NCBI RefSeq assembly: GCF_000943545.1
Contig: NZ_JTHP01000057.1
Coordinates: forward strand, 1-42,660
Length of the DNA: 42,660 nt
Direction of reading: 5' to 3'
From: Paenibacillus terrae
GTDB lineage: Bacteria; Bacillota; Bacilli; Paenibacillales; Paenibacillaceae
The notes beneath the pieces are model-generated. The model had not been told where the DNA came from, did no database searches, and saw only the letters and a list, made by a program, of their open reading frames with translations. Positions 31,506 to 39,811 of this stretch are shown in pieces. The translations under genes were made by a program, and so were the position numbers. Positions within the stretch are counted from its first letter, which is position 1. Each line of letters begins with the position of its first letter.

Positions 31506-32609
31506 CTATCCCTGATAGGATTCTGCAATCGCATTCGCCGCAATGATGGCGTTGTACACGTCAGCAGGACTGACCGGAAACGGCATATTGACCATCGTGT
31601 CATTCGATGCACAGGCAGCTTCGGCTACTTGACGCCATTCAGCCTCGACAAACTCCTCTACACCCAGATCACGAAGTGTCAATGGAAGACCTACGTCCTT
31701 AACCAGTTTGATGACCGTTTCCAGTTCTTCTTTCGGTGCATTTTCCAGCACTAGCTGAGTTAGCAAGCCGAATGTGACCTTCTCGCCATGCTGTGCTTTA
31801 TGCAGTGAAGGAACAGCCGTCATGCCATTATGAATCGCATGAGCTGCTGCCAAACCACCTGATTCCGCACCAACACCACTCAGATAAATTGTCGCTTCAA
31901 TGGTATCTTCCACCGCACGAGTATATACTTTACGATCCACCGCAAGCTTGGCTTTCACGGCATTTTCCAGCAATGTATCATAACAGAGACGGGCAAGCCC
32001 CAGCCCTGTGGTGGAAGGCTTGTTCAGCACGAGGTTGTCCCCATTGGACTGATAACAAGCCCGCGCTTCAAAATAAGTAGCCAGCGCATCGCCGATGCCA
32101 GCTGCAAAGAAGCGTGCAGGCGCCGCTGCCAGAATGCCCGTATCTGCGAGTACAACGTCGGGATTGGTTGGCAGGAACAAATACTCATCAAAGGAGCCAT
32201 CTTTCTTGTAGATAACCGCAAGGGCTGTACAAGGGGCATCCGTAGAAGCAATCGTCGGGAAAATAACGACAGGCAGCTTTTCATAGTAAGCCGTTGCCTT
32301 AGCGGTATCCAGCGTTTTCCCGCCGCCGATTCCTATAATGATGTTAGCGCTATGTTTGCGCACCAATTCCCGGTTACGCTCAATTTCTTCTTTAGTACAT
32401 TCATATTGGAATTTCTCGAAAATGGCCTGATTGCCAGCCGCTTCAATAGAAGCGCCGGCTTCTTTTTGGGCCCTTTCAAGTATAAACTCATCGCAAATAA
32501 TAAAGGCTTTATCGCCATAATCCTTAATGTAGTCATTTAACGACGAGAGCAGATTCTGGCCAGAAATAAATTTCTTGGGTGAAGTAACAGACCTTACAAC
32601 GTTTGTCAT
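31506..32609 (-). CDS. gldA: Glycerol dehydrogenase (NAD-dependent, zinc)
   Basis: A 367-residue iron-type alcohol dehydrogenase of the GldA group that oxidises glycerol to dihydroxyacetone. The NAD-binding IIGIGGGKTLDTAKATAYY and FPTIASTDAPCTALAVIY are characteristic; metal ligands are seen as Asp in GIGDALATYFEA, His in AAHAIHNGMT and His in HKAQHGEKV. Length is normal. AGGAGGAATTTAC precedes the ATG. The gene stands alone; no dihydroxyacetone kinase is adjacent. Confidence 0.96.
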   Translation of the reverse strand: MTNVVRSVTSPKKFISGQNLLSSLNDYIKDYGDKAFIICDEFILERAQKEAGASIEAAGNQAIFEKFQYECTKEEIERNRELVRKHSANIIIGIGGGKTLDTAKATAYYEKLPVVIFPTIASTDAPCTALAVIYKKDGSFDEYLFLPTNPDVVLADTGILAAAPARFFAAGIGDALATYFEARACYQSNGDNLVLNKPSTTGLGLARLCYDTLLENAVKAKLAVDRKVYTRAVEDTIEATIYLSGVGAESGGLAAAHAIHNGMTAVPSLHKAQHGEKVTFGLLTQLVLENAPKEELETVIKLVKDVGLPLTLRDLGVEEFVEAEWRQVAEAACASNDTMVNMPFPVSPADVYNAIIAANAIAESYQG

Positions 32610-32742
32610 GTAAATTCCTCCTCAGCTTTGACTCACACCGAAAACACTATGTATCTCAGTATGTGACAACTTAACTATAGACCTCTTTTGACCCTGTTAA
32701 AAGACTGTTTATGGAATATTTTATGAACAAATTGTGTATCTC

Positions 32743-33291
32743 TCAAACTTTAACGCTTTCATTCCATTCGGAATACAGCATCCCCATCATAATACGGTCG
32801 TAACTGTTGCCATCACGAAGAACAGCGGAACGAACCCTGCCCTCATGCTGGAAACCCGCCTTTTCATAGGTTCGAATGGCCTGTTCATTATACTCAATAA
32901 CATCCAGACCTACCCGATTCAAATTTAATTCGTAAAAGGCATAACGAAGAATGAGACGCACCGCTTCCGCACCGTATCCCTTCCCACGGTAGTCCGTATT
33001 GCCTATGCCAATCGCCAACTGGCCGATCCGATTATTCCACTCAATCCCGTGAATGGCCACAAATCCGATCAGGACATCATCTTCTAACGTTCTCAACCGG
33101 AAATAGACCTCATTCGAACTGGGTGAACCTTCCGATTCCATTTGCTTCAGCGTATAAGGAAGTGCCAGGTCCGTATCCACATTACGCAGATACTCCGCAT
33201 CCTCTCCCCATTTGAACATCGTTTCGGCATCTTCTTCCCTGACAGCGGATAGTTTAATCCGATCCCCATAAAATAAATTTTCGATTGTCAT
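32743..33291 (-). CDS. GNAT-family N-acetyltransferase (RimJ/RimL-like)
   Basis: A 182-residue acetyl-CoA-dependent transferase. The acetyl-CoA loop is visible in AIGIGNTDYRGKGYGAEAVRLIL (Q/RxxGxG/A type), with the C-terminal NLNRVGLDVIEYNEQAIRTYEKAGF typical of RimL-type enzymes that acetylate protein N-termini or small amines. AGGAGATGG precedes the ATG. The substrate cannot be read. Confidence 0.92.
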   Translation of the reverse strand: MTIENLFYGDRIKLSAVREEDAETMFKWGEDAEYLRNVDTDLALPYTLKQMESEGSPSSNEVYFRLRTLEDDVLIGFVAIHGIEWNNRIGQLAIGIGNTDYRGKGYGAEAVRLILRYAFYELNLNRVGLDVIEYNEQAIRTYEKAGFQHEGRVRSAVLRDGNSYDRIMMGMLYSEWNESVKV

Positions 33292-33556
33292 GACACTCCA
33301 TCTCCTGTTTTATGTTGTCCCATTTTCGCTCTAGCTATTATGCTATTAAACGTCCGCAATATAAGCCCCCTCAGGAATTCAATGTATAAACTTTACAAAA
33401 CAATCGGACAAAACACAAACAAATAGCCATAAACTATCTACTCATCCTTTTTTATAGAAAAATATTCCTGATTCTGATAGACTATAACCAGTCTAATCCC
33501 TACATATTTGTATAAAGGACCGGGACTATAGTCATGAACAGAAAGGAAGAGTAAGG

Positions 33557-33808
33557 ATGAACAAACAATCCAAAATCGTCTCCATCGCACTGGCATCGGC
33601 TCTAGTATTCAGCGTTTCTTTTCAATTCGCCCCAACCGTAGAGGCCAAAAAATCAAAAAAATCCCACAAATCAGCTACGCAAAGTTCCGTCTATTACAAA
33701 AACTGTACAGCTGTTAAAAAGGCAGGTAAGGCACCTCTCTACAAAGGTGATCCCGGCTACCGCTCAGCACTCGACCGTGATCATGACGGAATTGCCTGCG
33801 AAAAATAA
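33557..33808 (+). CDS. Secreted Excalibur calcium-binding protein
   Basis: An 83-residue exported protein: signal peptide (MNKQSKIVSIALASALVFSV ... ending TVEAKK), a Lys/Ser-rich linker and the Excalibur domain YYKNCTAVKKAGKAPL ... DRDHDGIACEK. The two Cys of KNC and ACE form the conserved disulfide and DRDHDG is an EF-hand-like calcium loop. AGAAAGGAAG precedes the ATG. Excalibur domains often accompany nucleases or wall proteins; here the domain is alone. Confidence 0.9.
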   Translation: MNKQSKIVSIALASALVFSVSFQFAPTVEAKKSKKSHKSATQSSVYYKNCTAVKKAGKAPLYKGDPGYRSALDRDHDGIACEK

Positions 33809-33840
33809 TCTCTCATTACATTTGAATGGGTATAATGCAC

Positions 33841-33870
33841 AAAAAGACCTTGCGGCCGCAAGGTCTTTTT
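33841..33870. terminator. Perfect 30-bp bidirectional terminator
   Basis: A 15-base arm (AAAAAGACCTTGCGG) is followed directly by its exact reverse complement, giving a palindrome with A and T runs at the ends, between the Excalibur gene and the convergent KAS III-like gene. Confidence 0.9.
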
Positions 33871-33878
33871 CATATTTC

Positions 33879-34865
33879 TTAATATTTATAAAGCATAGCA
33901 ACCAACTGATATCCGGCTCCAATTGTCCAGAACAGCACATAATCACCGCGCCGGATGCGACCGGATTCAATCCCTTCATACAAGGCAATGAACGGGCTAC
34001 TGGTACCCGTGTAGCCATAACGATCACCCACATAGATCATTTGGGCGTCCTCCAGCTTCAAGTGCTCCTGAATCTTCAATACATTTGCCAGGGAAAACTG
34101 AGACAGGCAATAAGCCCGTACATCCTGAGGCGCCAGTCCGTTCTTCTTCAAAATGCGTTCAAGCAGCTCAAATGTAGGGGGCAAGGCCATATTAGCGTCA
34201 AACGGAAGCCACTGAATATATTTTCCCGGAGCATCTGCTTGGAGTGTTGCCGCTAATCCCTGAGCCGGGTACAAAATTTTATCTATGTTGACCGGGTCCG
34301 TAAAATACATAGAATCCATAAAACCTGTATCCTCTTCTGTACGCTCCAAAATAACCGCACAAGCGGCATCCCCATAATTCGCATAAGTAATTTCATCCTC
34401 AGGACCAGAAACAAGTGAATTATAATCCGAACCAATGATAAGTGCTGTCCTCACGTCAGGACTAGACAGCATGGATCGGCTGGCTTGATCGACAGCCACC
34501 GTCATGCCTGCACAATTCGCGTTAGAATCCATGACAACCACGTCATGTCTGGCCTCAATCGCTTGATGAATAAATAGGGCATTCATAGGGAAGAGTGACT
34601 CTGGGACTTGGGTGGAAAACACGATCATGTCCACATCACAGCCTGTCATTTGAGCTTGATCCAGTGCTTTCTTGGCAGCCGCGATCCCCATCGTCAAACC
34701 GTTCTCATGCGGGCTATCAATAATGTAACGCTTTTTCCTGCCCATATGCTCCATGAAGCGCCGAATATCTTTGCCCTGTTCATCAAAATGACGAATATAA
34801 TATTCGTTATCCACCGAATGAGGCGGATGATACACACCCAATGCCTTTATTCTAATGTGGCTCAT
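33879..34865 (-). CDS. KAS III (FabH)-like thiolase-fold protein with atypical active site
   Basis: A 328-residue member of the 3-oxoacyl-ACP synthase III family. The nucleophile region DSNANCAGMTVAVDQASRS supplies Cys118, and the C-terminal half has VGDRYGYTGTSSPFIALYEG and LFWTIGAGYQLVAML. In FabH the triad also needs His (HQAN) and Asn (GNT). The corresponding stretches here read QFSLANVLKI and YGYTG, so both appear to be lost (His to Ser, Asn to Tyr by my alignment). It is therefore unlikely to be the housekeeping FabH and may do acyl transfer or another reaction. A small STAS-like gene precedes it by 53 bases on the same strand. Confidence 0.88.
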   Translation of the reverse strand: MSHIRIKALGVYHPPHSVDNEYYIRHFDEQGKDIRRFMEHMGRKKRYIIDSPHENGLTMGIAAAKKALDQAQMTGCDVDMIVFSTQVPESLFPMNALFIHQAIEARHDVVVMDSNANCAGMTVAVDQASRSMLSSPDVRTALIIGSDYNSLVSGPEDEITYANYGDAACAVILERTEEDTGFMDSMYFTDPVNIDKILYPAQGLAATLQADAPGKYIQWLPFDANMALPPTFELLERILKKNGLAPQDVRAYCLSQFSLANVLKIQEHLKLEDAQMIYVGDRYGYTGTSSPFIALYEGIESGRIRRGDYVLFWTIGAGYQLVAMLYKY

Positions 34866-34918
34866 CAGCAGGATCCCCCTTACACATTCATCTCGCTGTT
34901 TATCACCGCTTCAGAGCA

Positions 34919-35269
34919 TTATTGTACGACGACATCTACGTTATTTAATCCCGCTTCACGTGCTACACGGCCGAGTTGCATTTTAATAATCGTTTGTTGC
35001 AGGCTGATAACAAAAATCACTTTGGCAAACCCGGTTTCTTTATACCGTACAAAAGAACCTTTCAGTTTTTCTACTTCTTCCGGGCCCAGCAGTGCCATTT
35101 GGGTGCAGTCTACTTTGAGCGTAAAGCTGGATGACTGAATGGAGGATGTCTTGGATGCATACTCTTTGACAAAGTTATCATACTCAGTCGGGCTAAACAC
35201 ACCGTTCACCGCCATATGTACCGTTTTAATGGTTTGATCCACTTCGATGCTGTAAGGATTTTGACTCAT
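34919..35269 (-). CDS. STAS-like small protein paired with the KAS III-like gene
   Basis: A 116-residue protein (MSQNPYSIEVDQTIKTVHMA...) whose alternating strands and helices (VHMAVNGVFSPTEYDNFV, SFTLKVDCTQMALLGPEEVEKL, AKVIFVISLQQTIIKMQLGRVAREAG) resemble a STAS or SpoIIAA-like fold. The usual anti-sigma-factor-antagonist phosphoserine motif is not evident. Gene order and short spacing suggest that it works with the following KAS III-like protein. Function unknown. Confidence 0.65.
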   Translation of the reverse strand: MSQNPYSIEVDQTIKTVHMAVNGVFSPTEYDNFVKEYASKTSSIQSSSFTLKVDCTQMALLGPEEVEKLKGSFVRYKETGFAKVIFVISLQQTIIKMQLGRVAREAGLNNVDVVVQ

Positions 35270-35394
35270 TTCAGTAAGACTCCTTTGATTTCATATTTTT
35301 GTCTATTAAGATTATCGGAAAAATATGTAGAAATTTTAATATTAAAATAGATAAATCGACACTAATATATTACAAATTTGTGAATATGAAAAAA

Positions 35395-35434
35395 AGCCGC
35401 CACTGCTCCTGGCTACAGGGAGCAACTGGCGGCT
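35395..35434 (-). terminator. Terminator of the sleB-like gene
   Basis: On the minus strand AGCCGCCA pairs with TGGCGGCT, extended by TTGCTCC/GGAGCAG, followed by seven T residues. It lies 27 bases after the stop at 35461. Confidence 0.9.
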
Positions 35435-35460
35435 GACGAGTGACGTGTTCTTACGTTGAA

Positions 35461-36114
35461 TTAATTTGTAAACGTATGGCGGCCGAGTGAAATGACAGCC
35501 GGACGGCTCTTGCTCCACTTAGCTGTGGCAATGGCCGGATTGTAATAAAACAGGGACCCGTTCGTCGGATCAGCACCATTAAGAGCCTGTCTTGCCGCAC
35601 GATACGCGGTCTTGTTCGGTTTCAGGCGGTATTGACCATCCTGTACAGCGGTGAACTGGCCTGGCTGCAAAATAACGTCCGGAATCGAGCTTGGAAATTC
35701 ATTGGACTGCACACGATTTAATACGACCGCCCCCACGGCTACCTGCCCTTGAAAAGATTCCCCGCGTGCCTCGGCATAAATAATCCGGGCCAGCTCCTCC
35801 AGGGCGGTTAAACGCACCTTCCCGAAGGAATCCAGCTTGGCTTGCGTTGCCGCTCCGGCTACACCGTCGGGCGTAAGGCCGTAGTCCCGTTGGAAACGGG
35901 CAACTGCTTTACTGGTCAGAGAGCCGTAATATCCGGTAAAACCGGCTTTGAAATAGCCGAGCGAATGAAGCTGCTGTTGAAGCTTCAGCACCTGCTCACT
36001 CTGAGCCCCTTTCGTCAACGCTGACGATTGCGCTTGTACTTGTCCTGGCGTAACCGACAACACAGCGCCCAGCATACATGCGCAGGACAGGACCAACATA
36101 GATAATTTTTTCAT
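35461..36114 (-). CDS. sleB: Spore cortex-lytic/cell-wall hydrolase, SleB type
   Basis: A 217-residue exported enzyme: signal peptide (MKKLSMLVLSCACMLGAVLS ... VQAQ), a peptidoglycan-binding PG_binding_1 domain (residues about 40-95, EQVLKLQQQLHSLGYFK ... AVARFQRDYGLTPDGVAG), and a CwlJ/SleB hydrolase_2 catalytic domain starting LARIIYAEARGESFQGQVAV, whose Glu in YAEARGE is the likely catalytic residue. In Bacillus SleB lyses spore cortex on germination. A paralogue acting on vegetative wall is possible. AGGAGGTTGTC precedes the ATG. Confidence 0.92.
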   Translation of the reverse strand: MKKLSMLVLSCACMLGAVLSVTPGQVQAQSSALTKGAQSEQVLKLQQQLHSLGYFKAGFTGYYGSLTSKAVARFQRDYGLTPDGVAGAATQAKLDSFGKVRLTALEELARIIYAEARGESFQGQVAVGAVVLNRVQSNEFPSSIPDVILQPGQFTAVQDGQYRLKPNKTAYRAARQALNGADPTNGSLFYYNPAIATAKWSKSRPAVISLGRHTFTN

Positions 36115-36461
36115 ATTCCAGACAACCTCCTCTTTCTTGTTCTGTCCGGTACAACCTCTCCGGCCTGTACAACTCAGGGGCGTTTATCCGATGTGTTTCT
36201 TCTGCTATAGCTTATGCCTAGCTGCGGAAATGACGCGTTGCTACATACGGAATCGGACAAAGATGCTCTCACACGTCCGTTGCAGTATACCACAAGCCGC
36301 ATTTACGTATCATCCGGCTCTGGTCCTATGACTGCGCATACAAATAACGCTAGCCTTAGTGGACTGACGAGTGCCCCTATCCTTGCACACAACATTGGGC
36401 GAATGCATAGGGTAGCTGTACGATCATCAAATTCTGAATAGCAGAAAGGCAGGAACGACGC
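36115..36461. other. Intergenic region, no gene seen
   Basis: A 347-base gap between the divergent sleB-like and cupin genes. It holds the sleB ribosome site and presumably two promoters, but I could not fix convincing boxes. GGTACAACCTCTCCGGCCTG and similar GTACAAC direct repeats occur near 36148-36175. Confidence 0.5.
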
Positions 36462-37133
36462 GTGGATTCATATATGGATTACACCTCTCCCTCCGCACAA
36501 TTTACTTATGATTTAAAAGACAATGTTTTATTTCAAAAGGATGCTCAAAACTACATCAACGAGCTTTCAATCCAGCAACTAAATACGTTGGCGAATATAT
36601 CGCTGCTGGATATTTACCTCAGCACAGCCAACGTCGTAGAGCCTCATTACCACCAAAATGCAGCAGAACTGGTATACTGCGTCTCTGGAGCAGTGACCGT
36701 GTCACTAATTAACCCTTTCACCCGCGAGTTGCACCATTTCCCGCTCATACCTGGTCAGGTCGCTAATGTTCCCCAGGGATGGTGGCACTACGAGGTCGCC
36801 ACAATGGACCATACTCATTTGATAGCGATTTTTAATGCCCCCGTCCCTGAATTCATCCTCGGCTCCGACATCTTGCGATTAACGCCAGGCAATATTCTGG
36901 CTCATACCTACTGCCTGAATGAGAATAAAATTCAGGAAGCGCTCGCTCCTATTAAAAAAACTGTGATCATCGGTCCACCCAATGACTGCAAGCACCAGCA
37001 GACCAAAAAGCCGGGAATACATGTGAGACTTGCCGATACTCCCCCTCACCAGCAGGCTACCCCGGAAAGGACCTATGCCCCTACAGACGTATATCCCGGC
37101 TTCGCCTTTAACCCTTATCACGAATGGGCCTAA
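36462..37133 (+). CDS. Cupin-domain protein, germin/oxalate-decarboxylase-like
   Basis: A 223-residue single-cupin protein. The beta-barrel motif 1, VVEPHYHQNAAELVYCVSG, contributes two His and one Glu as metal ligands; motif 2, GQVANVPQGWWHYEV, supplies the fourth His. The pattern resembles the germin/oxalate decarboxylase group. A GTG start at 36462 is tentative (GGCAGG lies 11 bases away); ATG 36474 is an alternative. The C-terminal 40 residues are Pro/His/Gln-rich and not part of the barrel. No signal peptide. The substrate is unknown. Confidence 0.82.
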   Translation: MDSYMDYTSPSAQFTYDLKDNVLFQKDAQNYINELSIQQLNTLANISLLDIYLSTANVVEPHYHQNAAELVYCVSGAVTVSLINPFTRELHHFPLIPGQVANVPQGWWHYEVATMDHTHLIAIFNAPVPEFILGSDILRLTPGNILAHTYCLNENKIQEALAPIKKTVIIGPPNDCKHQQTKKPGIHVRLADTPPHQQATPERTYAPTDVYPGFAFNPYHEWA

Positions 37134-37239
37134 CCCGATAAGATCATAAATCGGTGGGAATGCCTTCTCCCTGTATATTAGCCGTTACCGTTACATCATT
37201 CCTCTCATAAAATGCGAATGTACAAGAGGGGGTGATTGA

Positions 37240-37470
37240 ATGGACGCTTATTACAACTGCTTGGGCTGTATGAACAGACAGGTACGTGTTTTGACCATGG
37301 ACGGACAACAGCACGAAGGAACCATCGTGAAGGTGGATCGCAATAACGTGTACTTAAAAAAAGAATCAAACGGGCGTGTTCAAACATCTGCTTTCTATCC
37401 TGGTTATGGATATGGTAATCAAATCTTAACCTTGAGCCTGTTCACCCTGTTGGCAATTGCTTTAATTTAA
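37240..37470 (+). CDS. Small Sm-like protein with C-terminal membrane segment
   Basis: A 76-residue protein. The start MDAYYNCLGCMNRQVRVLTM then DGQQHEGTIVKVDRNNVYLK looks like a short beta barrel of the Sm/YuzF kind; the final residues (NQILTLSLFTLLAIALI) are a membrane helix. AGAGGGGGTG precedes the ATG. The CLGC pair may bind metal or form a disulfide. Sporulation-linked neighbours (YjcZ-like, YuzF-like) suggest a spore-coat role (inference). Confidence 0.75.
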   Translation: MDAYYNCLGCMNRQVRVLTMDGQQHEGTIVKVDRNNVYLKKESNGRVQTSAFYPGYGYGNQILTLSLFTLLAIALI

Positions 37471-37521
37471 GTCCACTGCACCGTCAATCCCTGTCTACCA
37501 AACTAGGACACCTCTGATGAC

Positions 37522-37562
37522 AGCTACCACCCCCGACACTCATCCGTCAGGAAGTGGTAGCT
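37522..37562 (+). terminator. Terminator downstream of the Sm-like gene
   Basis: AGCTACCAC pairs with GTGGTAGCT across a 23-base loop; a further CACCCC/GGGGTG pairing and GTTTTA tail (to 37580) follow on the plus strand. Confidence 0.65.
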
Positions 37563-37617
37563 GCTATTTGGGGTGTTTTACAATACAAACAAGCCATTTG
37601 GATCTCCTAAAACGCTT

Positions 37618-37650
37618 AAATCCCTCACCAGCTATACCGGTGAGGGATTT
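37618..37650 (-). terminator. Terminator of the YjcZ-like gene
   Basis: A perfect 12-base stem (AAATCCCTCACC / GGTGAGGGATTT) with a nine-base loop, 17 bases after the stop of the minus-strand microprotein gene. Confidence 0.75.
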
Positions 37651-37667
37651 AATATACTCATTTCAAT

Positions 37668-37790
37668 TTAGATCCAAAACGACTTGGTGATGATGACCAG
37701 CAGAATGAACAGTACCAGGATAGCCCCTGTCGATGTCCAACCTCCGTAGCCTCCAACTTGACCGCCACAACCTCTTTCGCATTCACCCAT
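37668..37790 (-). CDS. YjcZ-family sporulation microprotein
   Basis: A 40-residue protein reading MGECERGCGGQVGGYGGWTS followed by one hydrophobic helix (TGAILVLFILLVIITKSFWI). The Gly/Tyr-rich head plus FxLIVVLFILLIIV-type helix is that of the YjcZ/YqfX-like spore microproteins of Bacillales. AAGGAGGAAC lies seven bases before the ATG, a strong ribosome site. It was identified by reading the minus strand because it is below common length cut-offs. Expected to be made in the forespore or mother cell membrane. Confidence 0.82.
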   Translation of the reverse strand: MGECERGCGGQVGGYGGWTSTGAILVLFILLVIITKSFWI

Positions 37791-37960
37791 GGATAAGTTC
37801 CTCCTTCATTTCAAGGTACATCATAGCTTATGTATAGAGGCTTCCTATGGACCGGGCTTATCGGCAATGAAATGATTCTCTCCGTCGACTGGGCATCCGC
37901 CTACACCCTTTCTGGGCAGGAGCATAAGATATCACAATTAATCCTGAAGGAGTGAAGCAA

Positions 37961-38230
37961 TTGAATCCAAATCAAGCGCTCAATTACAGTACGAATCAAC
38001 CTTTTCCCCATCACCACCATACCCCGCATCATATCATGGTAACTCCCGTAGACCCGTATGTCGTAGAAACATTAAAATCGGTCATTGGCAAATATGTTGT
38101 ACTGGAGACCACACGCGGCAGAATTGACGGATGTGTAGTGGACTGTAAACCTGATCATGTCATTTTGGATGTGTACGGAAAGAAATTCTTTGTCCGGATC
38201 TGCGAAATCGTATGGATTATGCCCAACTAA
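37961..38230 (+). CDS. YuzF-like (DUF2642) spore-associated protein
   Basis: An 89-residue protein with TTG start at 37961; AAGGAG is eight bases upstream, whereas the longer GTG at 37952 overlaps that site. The N-terminus is His- and Pro-rich (FPHHHHTPHHIMVTP). The C-terminal 55 residues are a DUF2642 barrel: LKSVIGKYVVLETTRGRIDG then VVDCKPDHVILDVYGKKFFVR and IVWIMP. The YuzF family is linked with spore coats in Bacillus. It is convergent with the lysozyme gene. Confidence 0.85.
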   Translation: MNPNQALNYSTNQPFPHHHHTPHHIMVTPVDPYVVETLKSVIGKYVVLETTRGRIDGCVVDCKPDHVILDVYGKKFFVRICEIVWIMPN

Positions 38231-38245
38231 ACGATTAGACGCCAA

Positions 38246-38283
38246 AAATCCTCGCCGATCCTATGCCGGATTCGCGAGGATTT
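38246..38283. terminator. Bidirectional terminator
   Basis: A perfect ten-base stem (AAATCCTCGC / GCGAGGATTT) around a loop that contains GATCC/GGATT pairing, between the YuzF-like gene and the lysozyme gene. Confidence 0.85.
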
Positions 38284-38303
38284 ACTATTGTCATAAGCTT
38301 CTG

Positions 38304-39491
38304 CTATTCAATATCTCCCGCCAGCGAAGAACGGAGTTCATCTATCGTTCCATTGAATTCATTCAAATCCACATTACCAAGGATACCGGGAACACTACCT
38401 GTGCTACTGTACTGCCAGGCCCACCAGTTATCCCAGGCTGGAACTGCAGTCGGTTTTTGAGTGGTGCTGTATCTGGCTACCCACAATTTATACATAGAAA
38501 GTGTAAGATCAAACTTGGAAGCAAAGACATTTCCCGTGTACACGATTGGCAGACGTCCGGTAAGCTTCTCCGTTTCATCCAAAAATGCATGAGCCACCTC
38601 ACTAATTTGCGCAGGAGTAAGACCTTTTGGGTTATTTTCATAATCCATCACTGGTGGCAGATCCAGACTGCCCCCTGCCGATTCTATAGCTCTGGCAAAA
38701 TTAGCAGCTTCCTGACGAGCACCATCCGTAGTTGTAGCGTTCAAAAAGTGATAAGCACCGACCAGTATGTTGGCATCCCTCGCTCCCTGAACATTTGCTA
38801 AAAATTGATTATCTTGGTATGTTGTCCCCTCAGTAGCCTTGATGAAAGCAAATATCTTGCCTGCGGCAGCAACCTGCTGCCAATCTATATTGCCATTATA
38901 GTGAGAGACATCGATCCCTTGAGCATGTCCGTCGGAAGAGATGACAGGCTCAGGGACGATTGTATCAGGAGCTATAGTAGATGTAACAGGCTCAGTAGAT
39001 GTTGGCTCCAGTGTTTCTTCTAAATCCTGATTCAAAGAAACACTACTTCCGCTTGAGACTGGCGGGGAAGTCAGGAACACCGTTTTTAACTTGCTGCTCC
39101 ATGTCACATCAAGCCCTGTCTGTTCAGATACAAAGCGAAGAGGAACATAAGTCGTTCCGCCTTTAAGCAATGGAGCTACCGTTAACCCCATTTGATTACC
39201 ATCGACTGACGCTATGGGGCTATTTACCTGGAGGCTGAGGTTATGATCTCGATCCTGTATCGTTACCGTACTTGTCTTGGGCTCCCAATTGACCTTATAA
39301 CCCAATTCCTCCACAATGAGACGAAGAGGAACTAATATGTTTCCTTTGACTTCCTGGATCTGAATTCCCTTCGCAGTACTTAAATCTTTACCATCCAGCT
39401 CAATATGTGAACTTGAAGACGTAGCGTGAGTTTCCCCTGGAAATACCCATAAAAACAGAAATAAAAAAGCCAAAAAACAAATTTTCTTCAT
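38304..39491 (-). CDS. Secreted GH25 lysozyme fused to Cu-amine-oxidase-N-like domains
   Basis: A 395-residue exported muramidase. ATG 39491 (MKKICFLAFLFLFLWVFP) has GTAGGG six bases upstream; a longer GTG frame to 39521 adds ten residues. The signal ends near GETHA. Residues about 30-145 are two copper-amine-oxidase-N1-like modules (ILVPLRLIVEELGYKVNWE and TTYVPLRFVSEQTGLDVTW), a non-enzymatic wall-associated fold in Paenibacillus; a Ser/Thr/Pro/Glu linker follows, and then the GH25 barrel (GIDVSHYNGNIDW, FIKATEGTTYQD, PPVMDYENNPKG) with the Asp-x-Glu pair as catalytic residues. It hydrolyses the MurNAc-GlcNAc bond of peptidoglycan. Confidence 0.92.
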   Translation of the reverse strand: MKKICFLAFLFLFLWVFPGETHATSSSSHIELDGKDLSTAKGIQIQEVKGNILVPLRLIVEELGYKVNWEPKTSTVTIQDRDHNLSLQVNSPIASVDGNQMGLTVAPLLKGGTTYVPLRFVSEQTGLDVTWSSKLKTVFLTSPPVSSGSSVSLNQDLEETLEPTSTEPVTSTIAPDTIVPEPVISSDGHAQGIDVSHYNGNIDWQQVAAAGKIFAFIKATEGTTYQDNQFLANVQGARDANILVGAYHFLNATTTDGARQEAANFARAIESAGGSLDLPPVMDYENNPKGLTPAQISEVAHAFLDETEKLTGRLPIVYTGNVFASKFDLTLSMYKLWVARYSTTQKPTAVPAWDNWWAWQYSSTGSVPGILGNVDLNEFNGTIDELRSSLAGDIE

Positions 39492-39564
39492 TATGTACCC
39501 TACCATTCTATAAATTTTCACTTCAGGATTTTGCGAAATTCGATTCCAGTCGCTCCAAGGTACA

Positions 39565-39600
39565 ATATATAGACGAATAAAATCATTTCGATCTATATAT
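39565..39600. repeat. Inverted repeat in the region upstream of the lysozyme gene
   Basis: ATATATAGA and TCTATATAT arms with inner CGA/TCG pairing. It lies in the 320-base gap (39492-39811) before the lysozyme start and may be an operator or a weak hairpin. I see no gene in that gap. Confidence 0.4.
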
Positions 39601-39763
39601 TCCTGATTACACGTCGCTTTGTGGATTTTTGCAAAATCCTCACTTATGAAAATCGTGCAATCTAGTATCCTCAGTACCCGCCATTTTGATAGACGCCAAT
39701 AATATGTAAAAAGTTACGGATAAGTCATCACATATCTCAAGTTTATCATTTACAGCACTAAAA

Positions 39764-39795
39764 AGTCTCTACCAGCTACATAGCGAGCAGAGACT
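39764..39795 (-). terminator. Terminator of the YeiH-family gene
   Basis: On the minus strand AGTCTCT pairs with AGAGACT across an 18-base loop followed by TTTTTAG. Confidence 0.75.
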
Positions 39796-39811
39796 TCTTT
39801 TGTATCCATAT

